In this document: in pieces, positions 34,221 through 42,585 of the stretch | How positions within the stretch are numbered: the first letter of the stretch is position 1 | Layout: every line of letters starts with the position of its first letter | Program-made: the position numbers and the translations under genes | Source: Bog-473 sp049513455 | GTDB lineage: Bacteria > Actinomycetota > Acidimicrobiia > Acidimicrobiales > RAAP-2 | NCBI GenBank assembly: GCA_049513455.1 | Contig: JBEKWB010000003.1 | Location: 45,715 to 109,714, forward strand | DNA length: 64,000 bases | Direction of reading: 5' to 3' | Notes under the pieces: model-generated | What the model was told of the DNA's origin: nothing | What the model saw: only the letters and a program-made list of their open reading frames with translations | Databases searched by the model: none

Positions 34221-34781
34221 CTACCCCCGCACCCGGGCCAGGGACGGGATCAACGACATCCGGACGGGGACGCGCACTTTCCTGCGACGGGGTGGCGAGA
34301 AGACGACGCAGGTGACGACGTAACTCCCGAGCACGAGGAATGCCTGCCCCACGACGTTGAAGAGATCGGTGGTGGCAAAGTGGCTCGACGCATAGATGAC
34401 CGCCTCAACGACCAGGAAGATGCCCCAGATCCACCGGTTGCGACCGAACCGAAGCCCGGCGGCCAGGAGCTCGACCGGCACGTTGTTGGCGTCGCAGCCC
34501 CGGGCCAATCCTTCGATCTGCCAGCTCAGCCGCAATCCCAGCCACAGCAGGAAGAGGGTGACCACCATCTGCAGACCGTTGCCGAGGAGGTCCTTCGTGT
34601 AGCCCCCACCGATGGCGGGTCCGACGACCCACAGGAGGCACGTCAGGCTGAAAACGAAACGCGCCAGGAGCTGCGGGCTCTTGCCCGTGATCCTGGTGAA
34701 CGGCACGGCGAGCTTCTGCAGTGCCAGGTCGCCGAACCTGTCGTCGAGAGGTCGGCCCGTGGTGATGGCGAATCCTTGCAT
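34221..34781 (-). CDS. membrane protein of unknown function, four predicted helices
   Basis: A 186-aa integral membrane protein starting MQGFAITTGRPLDDRFGDLA. Hydrophobic helices lie at about 45-62 (FVFSLTCLLWVVGPAIGGG), 70-88 (GLQMVVTLFLLWLGLRL), 120-137 (RWIWGIFLVVEAVIYASS) and 145-163 (NVVGQAFLVLGSYVVTCVV). The C-terminus is basic (PPRRRKVRVPVR). I do not recognise the family. The ATG at 34781 lacks a strong ribosome site; longer frames upstream are Arg/Gly-rich and unlikely. It converges with the quinone oxidoreductase, leaving 9 bases. Confidence 0.68.
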   Translation of the reverse strand: MQGFAITTGRPLDDRFGDLALQKLAVPFTRITGKSPQLLARFVFSLTCLLWVVGPAIGGGYTKDLLGNGLQMVVTLFLLWLGLRLSWQIEGLARGCDANNVPVELLAAGLRFGRNRWIWGIFLVVEAVIYASSHFATTDLFNVVGQAFLVLGSYVVTCVVFSPPRRRKVRVPVRMSLIPSLARVRG

Positions 34782-34842
34782 CGCACGCCAGCCTAGTAAC
34801 GCCACGTTTCGACCGGTCGTCGCACCCGTTCCGCCGGCCCGC

Positions 34843-35841
34843 TCACCGGAGCGACCCTGCGGAACGTGCCCGTTGTGCCCACGCCGGCTGGCGCCGGCGG
34901 CGCATGGCCTTGCCGCCACGGGCCCGGTACTCATAGCGGGCCTGTTCCTCCCGGCGCGCGTGCCGGCGAGCCCGGCGCCGGCGTACCAGGCCGGGAACAA
35001 GCAGGGTCAGGCCGGCGACGAGCAGGGTGACGAGGACGTAGACCACCGAAAGAGCCAGGGGTCGTGTTGTCCGCGTCAGGGAGAACGACGGCTCATTCCG
35101 CTCGAGAAGGGCATCCTCGGCCCGGGCCATCGTCGTGGCGTCGGTCCGGCTGAGTCCTCCCGTGGACGACTGGAGATACTCGACGGCAACGACGCGACCC
35201 TGCTGGAACACGATGGCCGTACCCGTGGTTGCGCTCGTCGTGCTCGATTTCGCCGTGGCGAGACTGACCCCGAAGGCGCCCGCCACGGTCGGCACCGAGA
35301 AGTGAGCGGTCACGGCGGTGTGGGCCGCCTTCAATGAGCTCGCATCCGAGTACTCGGCTTCGGCCTCGGCCCGTACCGACCGTGCCTGCGCCGAGGAAGG
35401 AAGTATCTCGACGAGTTGGGTGGCGGCATCACCCGATGCCGTCGAGCCGCTCCACTCCTTTCCATACCCTCCGGTCCCACCCGGATCGGATGCCGCCGCC
35501 TTCTTCACCGCCGCGAACGCGCTCTTCTGTGGCGACACGAACTCAGACTCCACCGGTTTGGACTTGAGCGCCGTCACCGCAGTCCGATCGATGACGAGCG
35601 CCGACAAGCTGGCCCGGTCGATCCGCGTGCTCTTGACGAACACGACGTAGCCGACAGCGGCGACCACGACGACCGCCGATGCAAGAACTCTCGGCAGGTG
35701 TGCGATGCGTCCCCCGCGAGGTGTACTCCGCGTCGTCGGATTCTCGGCCACAGCGAGGTAAGCCTGCGGCGCGAACGTTGGAGCTCTCCGTATGTCCGCT
35801 GTGTGTTCTCTGAGCGCCGCCGCAACATTTACCTCGCTCAT
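34843..35841 (-). CDS. membrane-anchored protein of unknown function with extracellular domain
   Basis: A 332-aa protein starting MSEVNVAAALREHTADIRRAP. One membrane helix lies near 52-70 (VLASAVVVVAAVGYVVFV) and a second near 272-293 (LSVVYVLVTLLVAGLTLLVPGLV). Between them is an extracytoplasmic, Ser/Ala-rich domain of about 200 residues (QSSTGGLSRTDATTMARAEDAL at its end). The C-terminal tail is very basic (RRRRARRHARREEQARYEYRARGGK). ATG 35841 has AGGAA upstream. It is divergent from the HtrA-like protease at 35926 with 84 bases between. I know no family for it. A functional link to the protease is only suggested by position. Confidence 0.68.
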   Translation of the reverse strand: MSEVNVAAALREHTADIRRAPTFAPQAYLAVAENPTTRSTPRGGRIAHLPRVLASAVVVVAAVGYVVFVKSTRIDRASLSALVIDRTAVTALKSKPVESEFVSPQKSAFAAVKKAAASDPGGTGGYGKEWSGSTASGDAATQLVEILPSSAQARSVRAEAEAEYSDASSLKAAHTAVTAHFSVPTVAGAFGVSLATAKSSTTSATTGTAIVFQQGRVVAVEYLQSSTGGLSRTDATTMARAEDALLERNEPSFSLTRTTRPLALSVVYVLVTLLVAGLTLLVPGLVRRRRARRHARREEQARYEYRARGGKAMRRRRQPAWAQRARSAGSLR

Positions 35842-35925
35842 ACGGTTTCCTGACCGGGCCTTTAGCTGGACACGTTTCACTGGTCTTCATGGCCCCAAGG
35901 TGGCGGCGTGGATGGAGGAGATGCA

Positions 35926-37113
35926 ATGACAGACACTGGCTTCGAACCGTACGACACTCCCCCGCCGCCGCCCGTTGCCCGTAAGCGGCGACTGCGCACG
36001 GGCGCTCTTGCCGGGACCGCCGCCGCCGTGGCGCTCGCCGCGGGTCTCGGTCTCGGACACGTGGCCTGGACGACCGGTTCGCCGTCCGTCGCGGCTTCGG
36101 GAGCCTCGAGCTCGACATCGACGGGGTCGAGCTCGACATCGACGGGGTCGAGCTCGACGGAGGTCTCCTCCATCGCGGCCAAGGTCGACCCCGGGCTAGT
36201 GGACATCAACACGACGCTCGGGTACGCCGGGGAGCAGGCCGCAGGCACGGGGATCGTCCTCACCTCGAGCGGCGAGATACTGACCAACAACCACGTGATC
36301 GACGGGGCGACCGCCATCAGCGTGACGGACGTCGGCAACGGCAAGACCTACTCCGCCTCCGTGGTCGGCTACGACACCACGAAGGACGTGGCGGTCCTGC
36401 AGCTCCACGACGCCTCGGGACTGCAGACGGCCAGCCTCGATGCCTCCACCGTCTCCGTCGGCGAGACCGTCGTCGGCATCGGCAATGCCGGCGGCACCGG
36501 CGGGACGCCCAGCGCCGCCGCGGGGACGGTTACCGCACTGGGGCAGTCGATCACGGCCAGCGACGCGGGCGACGGCAGCGCGGAGCAATTGGCCGGATTG
36601 ATCGAGACGAACGCGGACATTCAGGCCGGCGACTCCGGCGGGTCCCTGGTGAACAGTGCCGGACAGGTTGTCGGCATGGACACGGCAGCCTCCGCCGGGT
36701 TCTCTTTCCAGTCGGACGGGCAGTCCTCCGGGTACCAGGCCTACGCCATCCCGATCGGTGAAGCGATCACGCTGGCCAAGGAGATCGAAGCGGGGAGCTC
36801 GTCGTCCACCGTCCACATCGGCACGACTGCGTTCTTGGGCGTGGAGATCGACGCCGCCGCCGATGGCTACGGCAACGTCTCGGGCGGTGCCACCGTGGCC
36901 GGAGTCATCACCGGCTCACCGGCCCAGGAGGCCGGTCTCGCCGCAGGTGACGTCATCACCTCGGTGGACGGAAATGCGGTCGACGGCGCGCAGGCGCTCA
37001 CCAGCGCGCTCGAGCCGTACAAGCCCGGTGACACCATCACCATCGGCTGGACCGACGCCTCGGGCGTGACGCACACCGCCACCGTTGCGCTTTCGTCCGG
37101 CCCACCCCAATAG
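35926..37113 (+). CDS. HtrA/DegP-like S1C serine protease with PDZ domain
   Basis: A 395-aa membrane-anchored trypsin-like protease. A short cytoplasmic start with a PPPPP run leads to a membrane helix (about 30-52, ALAGTAAAVALAAGLGLGHVAW), then a Ser/Thr linker with a 21-bp DNA repeat. The catalytic triad is visible: His in LTNNHVIDGA (near 122), Asp in DTTKDVAVLQL (near 152) and Ser in IQAGDSGGSLVN (near 239). A PDZ domain (about 300-395) has GSPAQEAGLAAGDVITSVDG. It acts outside the membrane in protein quality control or signalling. ATG 35926 has GGAGGAG 5 bases upstream. Confidence 0.93.
   Translation: MTDTGFEPYDTPPPPPVARKRRLRTGALAGTAAAVALAAGLGLGHVAWTTGSPSVAASGASSSTSTGSSSTSTGSSSTEVSSIAAKVDPGLVDINTTLGYAGEQAAGTGIVLTSSGEILTNNHVIDGATAISVTDVGNGKTYSASVVGYDTTKDVAVLQLHDASGLQTASLDASTVSVGETVVGIGNAGGTGGTPSAAAGTVTALGQSITASDAGDGSAEQLAGLIETNADIQAGDSGGSLVNSAGQVVGMDTAASAGFSFQSDGQSSGYQAYAIPIGEAITLAKEIEAGSSSSTVHIGTTAFLGVEIDAAADGYGNVSGGATVAGVITGSPAQEAGLAAGDVITSVDGNAVDGAQALTSALEPYKPGDTITIGWTDASGVTHTATVALSSGPPQ
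36106..36160 (+). repeat. 21-bp tandem repeat encoding a Ser/Thr linker
   Basis: The unit TCGAGCTCGACATCGACGGGG occupies 36106-36126 and 36127-36147, followed by a partial third copy. It encodes SSTSTGS units in the linker between the membrane helix and the protease domain. Being in frame, copy changes would alter only linker length. Confidence 0.9.
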
Positions 37114-37156
37114 ATCGGCGTCACCGGATCGGTTCAGCCCCAGGGCGGCCGGGACT

Positions 37157-37579
37157 TCAGATGAAATCCCGCGGATCCGGGACGCCGTCCGGCGTCCCCT
37201 CGTGATACTCCAACAACTCGACCAGGTAGCCGTCGAAGTCCTTTATGTAGGCCATGGTGACCGGCCACCGCTCGAGACGGCTCGGCGGTGTGACCGACTC
37301 TGCGCCCGCAGCAATCGCCTTGTCGTAGAGCGCCTGGCAATCGTCGGTGTTCACGTAGAGCTTCCATATGGCGCTGCCCATATCGATGGGCCCCTCGTGG
37401 TCGAAGTGTTGCGCGAGTTGCATCCGGCTTCCTCCGGCAGGTGACTGCAGGACCGCCTCTTTGGCGCTGGGAATATCCGTCCGGCCCACGACGGGAATGC
37501 CGATCACCCCCTCCCAGAACTCGATGGCCCGGTCAAGGTCGCGCACATTGATGCAGTACTGGGAAAGGATCGCTACCAC
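37157..37579 (-). CDS. VOC-family (glyoxalase/dioxygenase-fold) protein
   Basis: A 140-aa single-chain vicinal-oxygen-chelate protein with paired beta-alpha-beta-beta-beta modules: ILSQYCINVRDLDRAIEFWEGVIGIPVVGR, then IWKLYVNTDDCQALYDKAIAAGA and AYIKDFDGYLVELLEYHEG. Metal-ligand positions include His in AQHFDHEG and Glu in YLVELLEYH. Members are glyoxalases, epimerases, extradiol dioxygenases or resistance proteins. It lies 81 bases after the second amidohydrolase gene on the same strand, with a strong hairpin between, so it may be a separate transcript. Confidence 0.87.
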   Translation of the reverse strand: MVAILSQYCINVRDLDRAIEFWEGVIGIPVVGRTDIPSAKEAVLQSPAGGSRMQLAQHFDHEGPIDMGSAIWKLYVNTDDCQALYDKAIAAGAESVTPPSRLERWPVTMAYIKDFDGYLVELLEYHEGTPDGVPDPRDFI

Positions 37580-37609
37580 GGTTCTCTCTTCCTCTCGGTG
37601 CTCGAAGGG

Positions 37610-37636
37610 GATAGCGGGCCAGGAAAGCCCGCTATC
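37610..37636 (-). terminator. 10-bp perfect hairpin, probable terminator
   Basis: GATAGCGGGC (37610-37619) and GCCCGCTATC (37627-37636) pair perfectly around a 7-nt loop, just downstream of the amidohydrolase stop (37661) and upstream of the VOC start (37579). No run of T follows on either strand, so it could be a terminator of the U-less type common in high-GC actinobacteria, or an mRNA-stabilising stem. Confidence 0.6.
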
Positions 37637-37660
37637 TGCCGAATTACGCGGGTGGGTGGC

Positions 37661-38884
37661 TTACCAGGGCTTCAGATCCTCGCCGGCAAATGCGATGGAG
37701 TGGGAGTCGGCGGGCACGTGCTCGAGTGGCACGTTCACCTCGTCGACCCGCGGACCGACCCGTGCGGCAACCGGTGCCAGGACATTGAGGTCGAACCCGT
37801 ACACACGGGCGGCGTTGAGCCCGACCATCGGTCCCACCTCCTCGGGAGCGATACCGGCGAAGGTATGGCGCAGTGCCTCCAGCGTGTAGGGGTAGGTGCC
37901 CTCTATGTGGGGATAGTCCTGGCCCCACATGATCTTGTCGACGCCGATGTCGTGGCGCAGGGGAGCCTCGACGGGCCGGAAGAAGCTGGCCCCGGCGTAG
38001 CAGTTGGCCTTCCAGTAGTAGCTGGGGGGTTCCGGGACCTTCTTGACCAGCTCCCCGCCAAAATGCGACTCCGCGGTGTTCGGATCGGTGAATCGGCTGT
38101 ACTGGTGGTCGAGCATCCCCAGCACCGCCGGCACCCAACCCGCCGACTGCTCGGTGAGCACGAGCGCGAGCTCTGGGTAGCGGGCGAACACACCCCCCAA
38201 GGCCATATGCCAGAACACGCGGTGCGAATACCATCCGAGCTCCACCACGAACACCGCGCGCGACGCGAGGTAGTCGCCACACTCGGGCCCGGCGGCGCCA
38301 GCATGGTTGTTGACCGGCATGCCGAGGTCCTGACACGTGGCCCAGATCGGGTCGTAATCGGGGGCGAAGAGCGGGGGAAGTCCCGAATCGGGAGGGACAC
38401 CGGGCAGCAGGATCCCGCCGAAGAGCCCGTGCTCGCGGGCCCAGACGATCTCCGCCACGGCATCGTCCACGTCGTTGAGGAAGATCTGGGCCATACCGGC
38501 CCGGCGGCCCGGCGTCTCCGCGCAGAAGTCGGCCAGCCAACGGTTGTGCGCCTTGAGGCCGGCCCAGCGAAGCTCGTACATGTCGCGGGACGGCGGGCGC
38601 GCCAACAGGTTGCCGGAGGGGAAGAAGGGCGGAATGGTGTTCGGGAACAGCACCTCGGCCACGACGCCATCGTCTTCGAGCTCGCGCAGGCGCGCCGCCG
38701 AATCCCAGTTCCGGTACGCCGCGGCGCCCTGGAGGTCGGTCCACGGGTTGACGAAGGACTTGGCCCAGTCGTCGAAGTCGGACAGATACCTGTCTTCGAG
38801 GTACGGACGGTACTCGTGCATCTGTGCGCCGGCGTGCCCGTCGGCGGAGATCACGATGTAACGGTCACCGGCACGCGTCTGCAA
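37661..38884 (-). CDS. amidohydrolase-family protein (second paralogue)
   Basis: A 407-aa amidohydrolase_2 protein related to the one at 27526: DRYIVISADGHAGAQMHEYRPYL at the start, then DLGMPVNNHAGAAGPECGDY, LALVLTEQSAGWVPAVLGMLDH and KIMWGQDYPHIEGTYPYT with the metal Asp and His. The start is probably TTG 38884, since no ATG or GTG precedes the ISADGHAG core sensibly; a GTG within YIVISADGHAG would cut it short. It is divergent from an SDR gene at 38997, and the promoter region carries the same 13-bp element found upstream of the Rieske operon. Both amidohydrolases probably serve the same pathway. Confidence 0.86.
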   Translation of the reverse strand: MQTRAGDRYIVISADGHAGAQMHEYRPYLEDRYLSDFDDWAKSFVNPWTDLQGAAAYRNWDSAARLRELEDDGVVAEVLFPNTIPPFFPSGNLLARPPSRDMYELRWAGLKAHNRWLADFCAETPGRRAGMAQIFLNDVDDAVAEIVWAREHGLFGGILLPGVPPDSGLPPLFAPDYDPIWATCQDLGMPVNNHAGAAGPECGDYLASRAVFVVELGWYSHRVFWHMALGGVFARYPELALVLTEQSAGWVPAVLGMLDHQYSRFTDPNTAESHFGGELVKKVPEPPSYYWKANCYAGASFFRPVEAPLRHDIGVDKIMWGQDYPHIEGTYPYTLEALRHTFAGIAPEEVGPMVGLNAARVYGFDLNVLAPVAARVGPRVDEVNVPLEHVPADSHSIAFAGEDLKPW

Positions 38885-38904
38885 TCGGTACCCCCCGGGG
38901 CTCG

Positions 38905-38917
38905 TAATACACCGTTA
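38905..38917 (-). promoter_or_regulatory. 13-bp putative operator upstream of the second amidohydrolase
   Basis: TAACGGTGTATTA on the minus strand (TAATACACCGTTA on plus) lies 21 bases before the amidohydrolase start and about 80 bases before the divergent SDR start. It matches the element at 29957 in 11 of 13 positions, and the differing bases keep the palindromic ends. Co-regulation by the TetR protein at 30135 is inferred. Confidence 0.45.
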
Positions 38918-38996
38918 CACTCGCGCAATCACCGGAGAGATGCAACGGCTTTCCGTTCAGGAGTCGGGCCCGGACCGACTGGAAGAAGGGGGCGAC

Positions 38997-39920
38997 ATGA
39001 GAAACGTGGTCGGCAAGGTGGCGGTGGTCACCGGCGGAGGCCAAGGGATCGGTCGGGCGTTGGCCGAGCGGTTCGGCGCCGAGGGGATGAAGGTGGTGAT
39101 CGCCGATGTGGTACCTCAGCTGGTGGAGACCACGACGGCGGAATTGCGCGAAGCGGGACTCGACATCATGGGCGTCGTGACCGACGTCACGTCCCTCGAA
39201 TCGGTGGAGGCACTGCGCGACGCGACACTCGCCGCGTACGGCGCAGTCCACATCATCTGCAACAACGCCGGTATCGGGTCAGGGTCGGAGGGCCAGATAT
39301 GGGAACACCACGTCAACGACTGGCGGTGGTCCCTCGACGTCAACGTGATGGGTGTGGTGAACGGCATCAACGCGTTCGTTCCCCACATGCTGGCCCAGGA
39401 CGAGGAGGGCCACGTCGTGAACACCACGTCGGGCAACGGCGGATTCACCCCTCTGATCAACAGCGCCGTGTACGCCACGACCAAGGCCGCAGTCACCACC
39501 ATCACCGAGTGTCTGTGGGGTCAGCTCCGCGAGGTCGGCGCGAAGGTGAGCGCGTCGCTGCTCTACCCTTCTACGAATTCGCCGGGGATGCTCAACACCG
39601 GCATCTGGCGACCCGGAGCCAATCGCCCCGATCGATACGACCGTCCCGGCGCAGCCCCGAAAGAGGGACGCGACGCCCTGGGCTCTTACCTCAAGCGCAT
39701 GGAGGAGGCCGGGCAGGAAGTGGTGTTCGCACCGTTGTCCGAGGTGGCCGATATCTGCTTCGAGGGCATCGTCAACGACACCTTCTGGATCACCGCGCCC
39801 AGCGCGGCCCAACAACAGAAGATCCAGGACAGGGCCACGTCGCAGATCGAAATGACTCCCCCCGAGTACCTTTTGGCGGCCAATATGATGACGTCCCGGC
39901 CCAGCGACGCGAAGCGGTGA
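38997..39920 (+). CDS. short-chain dehydrogenase/reductase
   Basis: A 307-aa classical SDR. The nucleotide motif KVAVVTGGGQGIGRALAERFG, the NNAG motif in HIICNNAGIGSGSEG, catalytic Ser in VVNTTSGNGGF and YxxxK in SAVYATTKAAVTTITE are all present. An insertion and long C-terminal tail (ATSQIEMTPPEYLLAANM) make it longer than the usual 250 aa. ATG 38997 has GAAGAAGGGGG upstream. It is divergent from the second amidohydrolase and probably oxidises or reduces an intermediate of the same pathway. Confidence 0.92.
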   Translation: MRNVVGKVAVVTGGGQGIGRALAERFGAEGMKVVIADVVPQLVETTTAELREAGLDIMGVVTDVTSLESVEALRDATLAAYGAVHIICNNAGIGSGSEGQIWEHHVNDWRWSLDVNVMGVVNGINAFVPHMLAQDEEGHVVNTTSGNGGFTPLINSAVYATTKAAVTTITECLWGQLREVGAKVSASLLYPSTNSPGMLNTGIWRPGANRPDRYDRPGAAPKEGRDALGSYLKRMEEAGQEVVFAPLSEVADICFEGIVNDTFWITAPSAAQQQKIQDRATSQIEMTPPEYLLAANMMTSRPSDAKR

Positions 39921-40028
39921 CACCGGCCACCTGAACCCGCAAGCCGCGGATTGCCCCGGCCCAGCGACGGTGCGAGGGACCAATGGCTCTGGTGGAAACA
40001 CGCCTGAACCACCATGGTGGAAACCCTG

Positions 40029-40331
40029 ATGTCCGTGTACACCGACATTCTCCAGAGAGCAATCGATAGGCGGCGGGAGACAGTAGGCCCACCGATGGTG
40101 AACGAAGCGGTCAAGGAACTCCTCGACTGCCGGAGCAGGCTGGCCGTGACGCAACCAATCGAACGACCCACGGATTGGGTCGCCCCACTTGGACCGCGCG
40201 GCGAAAAGGGAAGTGAGCACGCGCTGGGGCTGTCGATGGGGCTCCTGATTGAGGGTGCACCCCCATTTGCGGCCCGCAGCGTCAACGTCGTGGGCAAAAA
40301 CCTGGGGTTTCAGTGCCGTACCATTCGATAG
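40029..40331 (+). CDS. possible small protein overlapping the histidine kinase start
   Basis: A 100-aa frame starting MSVYTDILQRAIDRRRETVG, then MVNEAVKELLDCRSRLA. This gives a plausible amphipathic helix pair; the rest (EHALGLSMGLLIEGAPPFAA) is less regular. GGTGG lies about 10 bases upstream. Its last 19 bases overlap the GTG start of the kinase gene. I recall similar short actinobacterial proteins with a D/E-RRRE-L and ELLDCRSRL pattern but cannot name one. It may be real and translationally coupled to the kinase. Confidence 0.4.
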   Translation: MSVYTDILQRAIDRRRETVGPPMVNEAVKELLDCRSRLAVTQPIERPTDWVAPLGPRGEKGSEHALGLSMGLLIEGAPPFAARSVNVVGKNLGFQCRTIR

Positions 40332-41453
40332 ACGATCCGAACAAGCTGCGCCGGATTGTCGAGGCGACACTCCTCCTCGAAGCCGATCAGGAGTTACCGC
40401 TTCTCCTCCGGCATGTCATTGACGGGGCGAGGTCCATGACGGGAGCTCGCTACGCCGCCCTCGGGGTGCTCTCGGAGGATCGCACCACTCTGATCGAGTT
40501 CATCACCGCGGGTTTGACGCCGGAGGACGAAGAGGGGATCGGCCCCCGCCCGACCGGGCAGGGAGTGCTGGGGCTCGTCATCTCCGACCCGAAGCCGCTT
40601 CGCCTCACCGAACTGGGGACGCACGCTGACAGTTTCGGATTTCCCCCGAATCACCCTCCGATGACCTCGTTCCTCGGAGTGCCGATCAAGGTGCGCGGCG
40701 AGGTGTACGGCAACCTCTACCTCACCAACAAGGTCGGATCGTCGGCATTCACCACGGATGACGTGGCGCTCGCTGAGGCACTGGCCCTGGCTGCGGGCAT
40801 CGCCGTCGAGAATGCGCGCCTGCGCCAAAGGGCGCAGCTGGTTGCCGTCTACGAGGACCGGGATCGACTCGCCCGGGACCTGCATGACACCGTGATCCAG
40901 AGGTTGTTCGGGGTGGGATTGAACCTCCAGAGCATGGCAGGCCGCCCTTCCCGGGAGATGGCGGAGGGAATCAGCGGCGCAGTCGCGGAGATCGATCGGG
41001 TGATAGAGCGGATCCGTTCCACCATCTATCAGCTCGGTATGAACGGAGAGGATCGAGGATCGAGGAACGCGTGACAGGTTCGTCTCCCGCCTCCGGGAGT
41101 TGCGCTCGGTCGTCGGCTTTGACGTCCAGGTCTCCTTCGACGGACCTATCGACACCGCCATATCCGATGTGGTGGCCGAGCATCTGTTGGCCACCATGGG
41201 TGAATCGGTGACGAACGTCGGGCGCCACGCCCATGCCACCCGCGCCATGGTGACGATCAGGGTCGCTGAAGGCCTCTGCACGCTGACCGTTCGCGACAAC
41301 GGTGTGGGGATCGACGAGTCGAGGCCGCGCCGCGTCGGTCTCGGGCTGACCAATCTGCGGCGCCGCGCCGAGAAACTGGGCGGGACCTTCCGTCTGGAGA
41401 ATGCCGAGGGTGGAGGGGCATTGGTGACCGGGCAGGTCCCACTCCGCCTTTAG
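40313..41453 (+). pseudogene. DevS/DosS-like GAF sensor histidine kinase, broken by a 7-bp duplication
   Basis: The first frame (GTG 40313 to TGA 41074) gives one GAF domain (ARYAALGVLSEDRTTLIEFI to GNLYLTNKVGSSAFTTDD) and the HisKA_3 helix with H-box DRLARDLHDTVIQRLFGVGL (His near 191). The HATPase part, VADEHLLATMG-like region, NVGRHAHATRA, VRDNGVGIDES and VGLGLTNLRRRAEKLGG, is in another frame and ends at 41453. At 41048-41061 the unit GAGGATC is duplicated. Deleting one copy gives GEDRGTRDRFVSRLRELRSV in one frame, the normal linker. The kinase as written cannot bind ATP. No response regulator gene is nearby. Confidence 0.88.
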
Positions 41454-41517
41454 GTAGGCCCCCGACTGTGAATCCCGACGGCGCGCTACTCTCGAGCGTG
41501 ATGCGCACGGTCGGCCG

Positions 41518-42540
41518 ATGACGTCACCTTCAATGCAGGCATGGGTCGTCGACCGGCCCGGGCCCGTCGATTCCGGCCCACTGGTGCGCGTGGAGAGGGA
41601 GATTCCGGAACCCGGAGCCCGCCAAGTTCGACTACGCGTCTCCGTATGCGGGGTGTGTCGCACCGATCTGCACCTGGCCGAAGGCGACCTCACTCCCAAG
41701 CATTCCCGCGTCGTCCCGGGCCACGAGGTAGTCGGGACCGTCGACCGCCTCGGTCCCGAGTGTTCCCGCCTGCGTGCGGGAGACCGCGTCGGGGTGCCCT
41801 GGCTCGCCCACACCTGTGGAATGTGCCGGTTTTGCACCTCGGGGCGGGAAAACCTCTGCCTTGCCCCCCTGTTCACCGGCTGGGATCTCGATGGGGGCTA
41901 CGCCGAATACGCAGTCGTCGACGAGGCATATGCCTACCGCTTGCCCGCCGGGTTCAGTGATGAAGAAGTGGCACCCCTGCTCTGCGCGGGCATCATCGGG
42001 TACAGGGCTCTCCTTCGTTCGAACCTGCCGCCCGGAGGCCGTCTGGGCATCTACGGATTCGGCGGATCCGCCCACCTGACGGCACAGATCGCCATCGCTG
42101 AGGGCGCGCGAGTTCATGTGCTCACCCGATCGGCTGAAGCCCAGGCTCTCGCGCGCGAACTCGGTGCGGCAAGCGTGGGGGAAGCCGATGCGCCACCTCC
42201 GGAGCCACTGGACGCCGCGATTCTGTTTGCTCCCGTAGGGGCCTTGGTACTGCCGGCCTTGGCTGCGCTCGACCGCGGCGGCACTCTCGCCATCGCCGGA
42301 ATTCACTTGAGTGACATTCCGGCCTTGAACTACCAGGACCATCTCTTCGAGGAGCGGACGCTGCAGAGCGTCACCGCGAACACCCGCAAAGATGGTGAGG
42401 AGTTCCTCCGGCGCGCGGCTGAGATTCCGGTGCAGGTGACAACCACGCGGTACCGGTTGGACCAGGCGGACATCGCACTGCGCGACCTCGCCCATGATCG
42501 TGTCAACGGTGCCGCGGTCCTGGTCAACTCCGGGCACTGA
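41518..42540 (+). CDS. zinc-dependent alcohol dehydrogenase (MDR family)
   Basis: A 340-aa MDR alcohol dehydrogenase. The catalytic zinc site shows VCGVCRTDLHLAEGD and the GHEVVGTVDRLG His/Glu. The structural zinc site is CGMCRFCTSGRENLC with all four Cys. LGIYGFGGSAHLTAQIAI is the coenzyme-binding loop. A long-branched ADH subgroup with LFTGWDLDGGYAEY and YQDHLFEERTLQSVTANTRKDG is recognisable. ATG 41518 or ATG 41533 could start it; neither has a strong ribosome site. It follows the broken kinase gene on the same strand. Confidence 0.92.
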   Translation: MTSPSMQAWVVDRPGPVDSGPLVRVEREIPEPGARQVRLRVSVCGVCRTDLHLAEGDLTPKHSRVVPGHEVVGTVDRLGPECSRLRAGDRVGVPWLAHTCGMCRFCTSGRENLCLAPLFTGWDLDGGYAEYAVVDEAYAYRLPAGFSDEEVAPLLCAGIIGYRALLRSNLPPGGRLGIYGFGGSAHLTAQIAIAEGARVHVLTRSAEAQALARELGAASVGEADAPPPEPLDAAILFAPVGALVLPALAALDRGGTLAIAGIHLSDIPALNYQDHLFEERTLQSVTANTRKDGEEFLRRAAEIPVQVTTTRYRLDQADIALRDLAHDRVNGAAVLVNSGH

Positions 42541-42585
42541 GGTTCGCCGGAGCCCGTCAACAGACGCGGTACCGATGCGTCGAGC

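Noticed and set aside
39895..39969. 15-bp direct repeat CCCGGCCCAGCGACG, 60 bases apart, at the SDR 3' end
   Set aside because: Noted as a possible insertion footprint, but there is no element between the copies and no inverted ends; likely chance or a small duplication.
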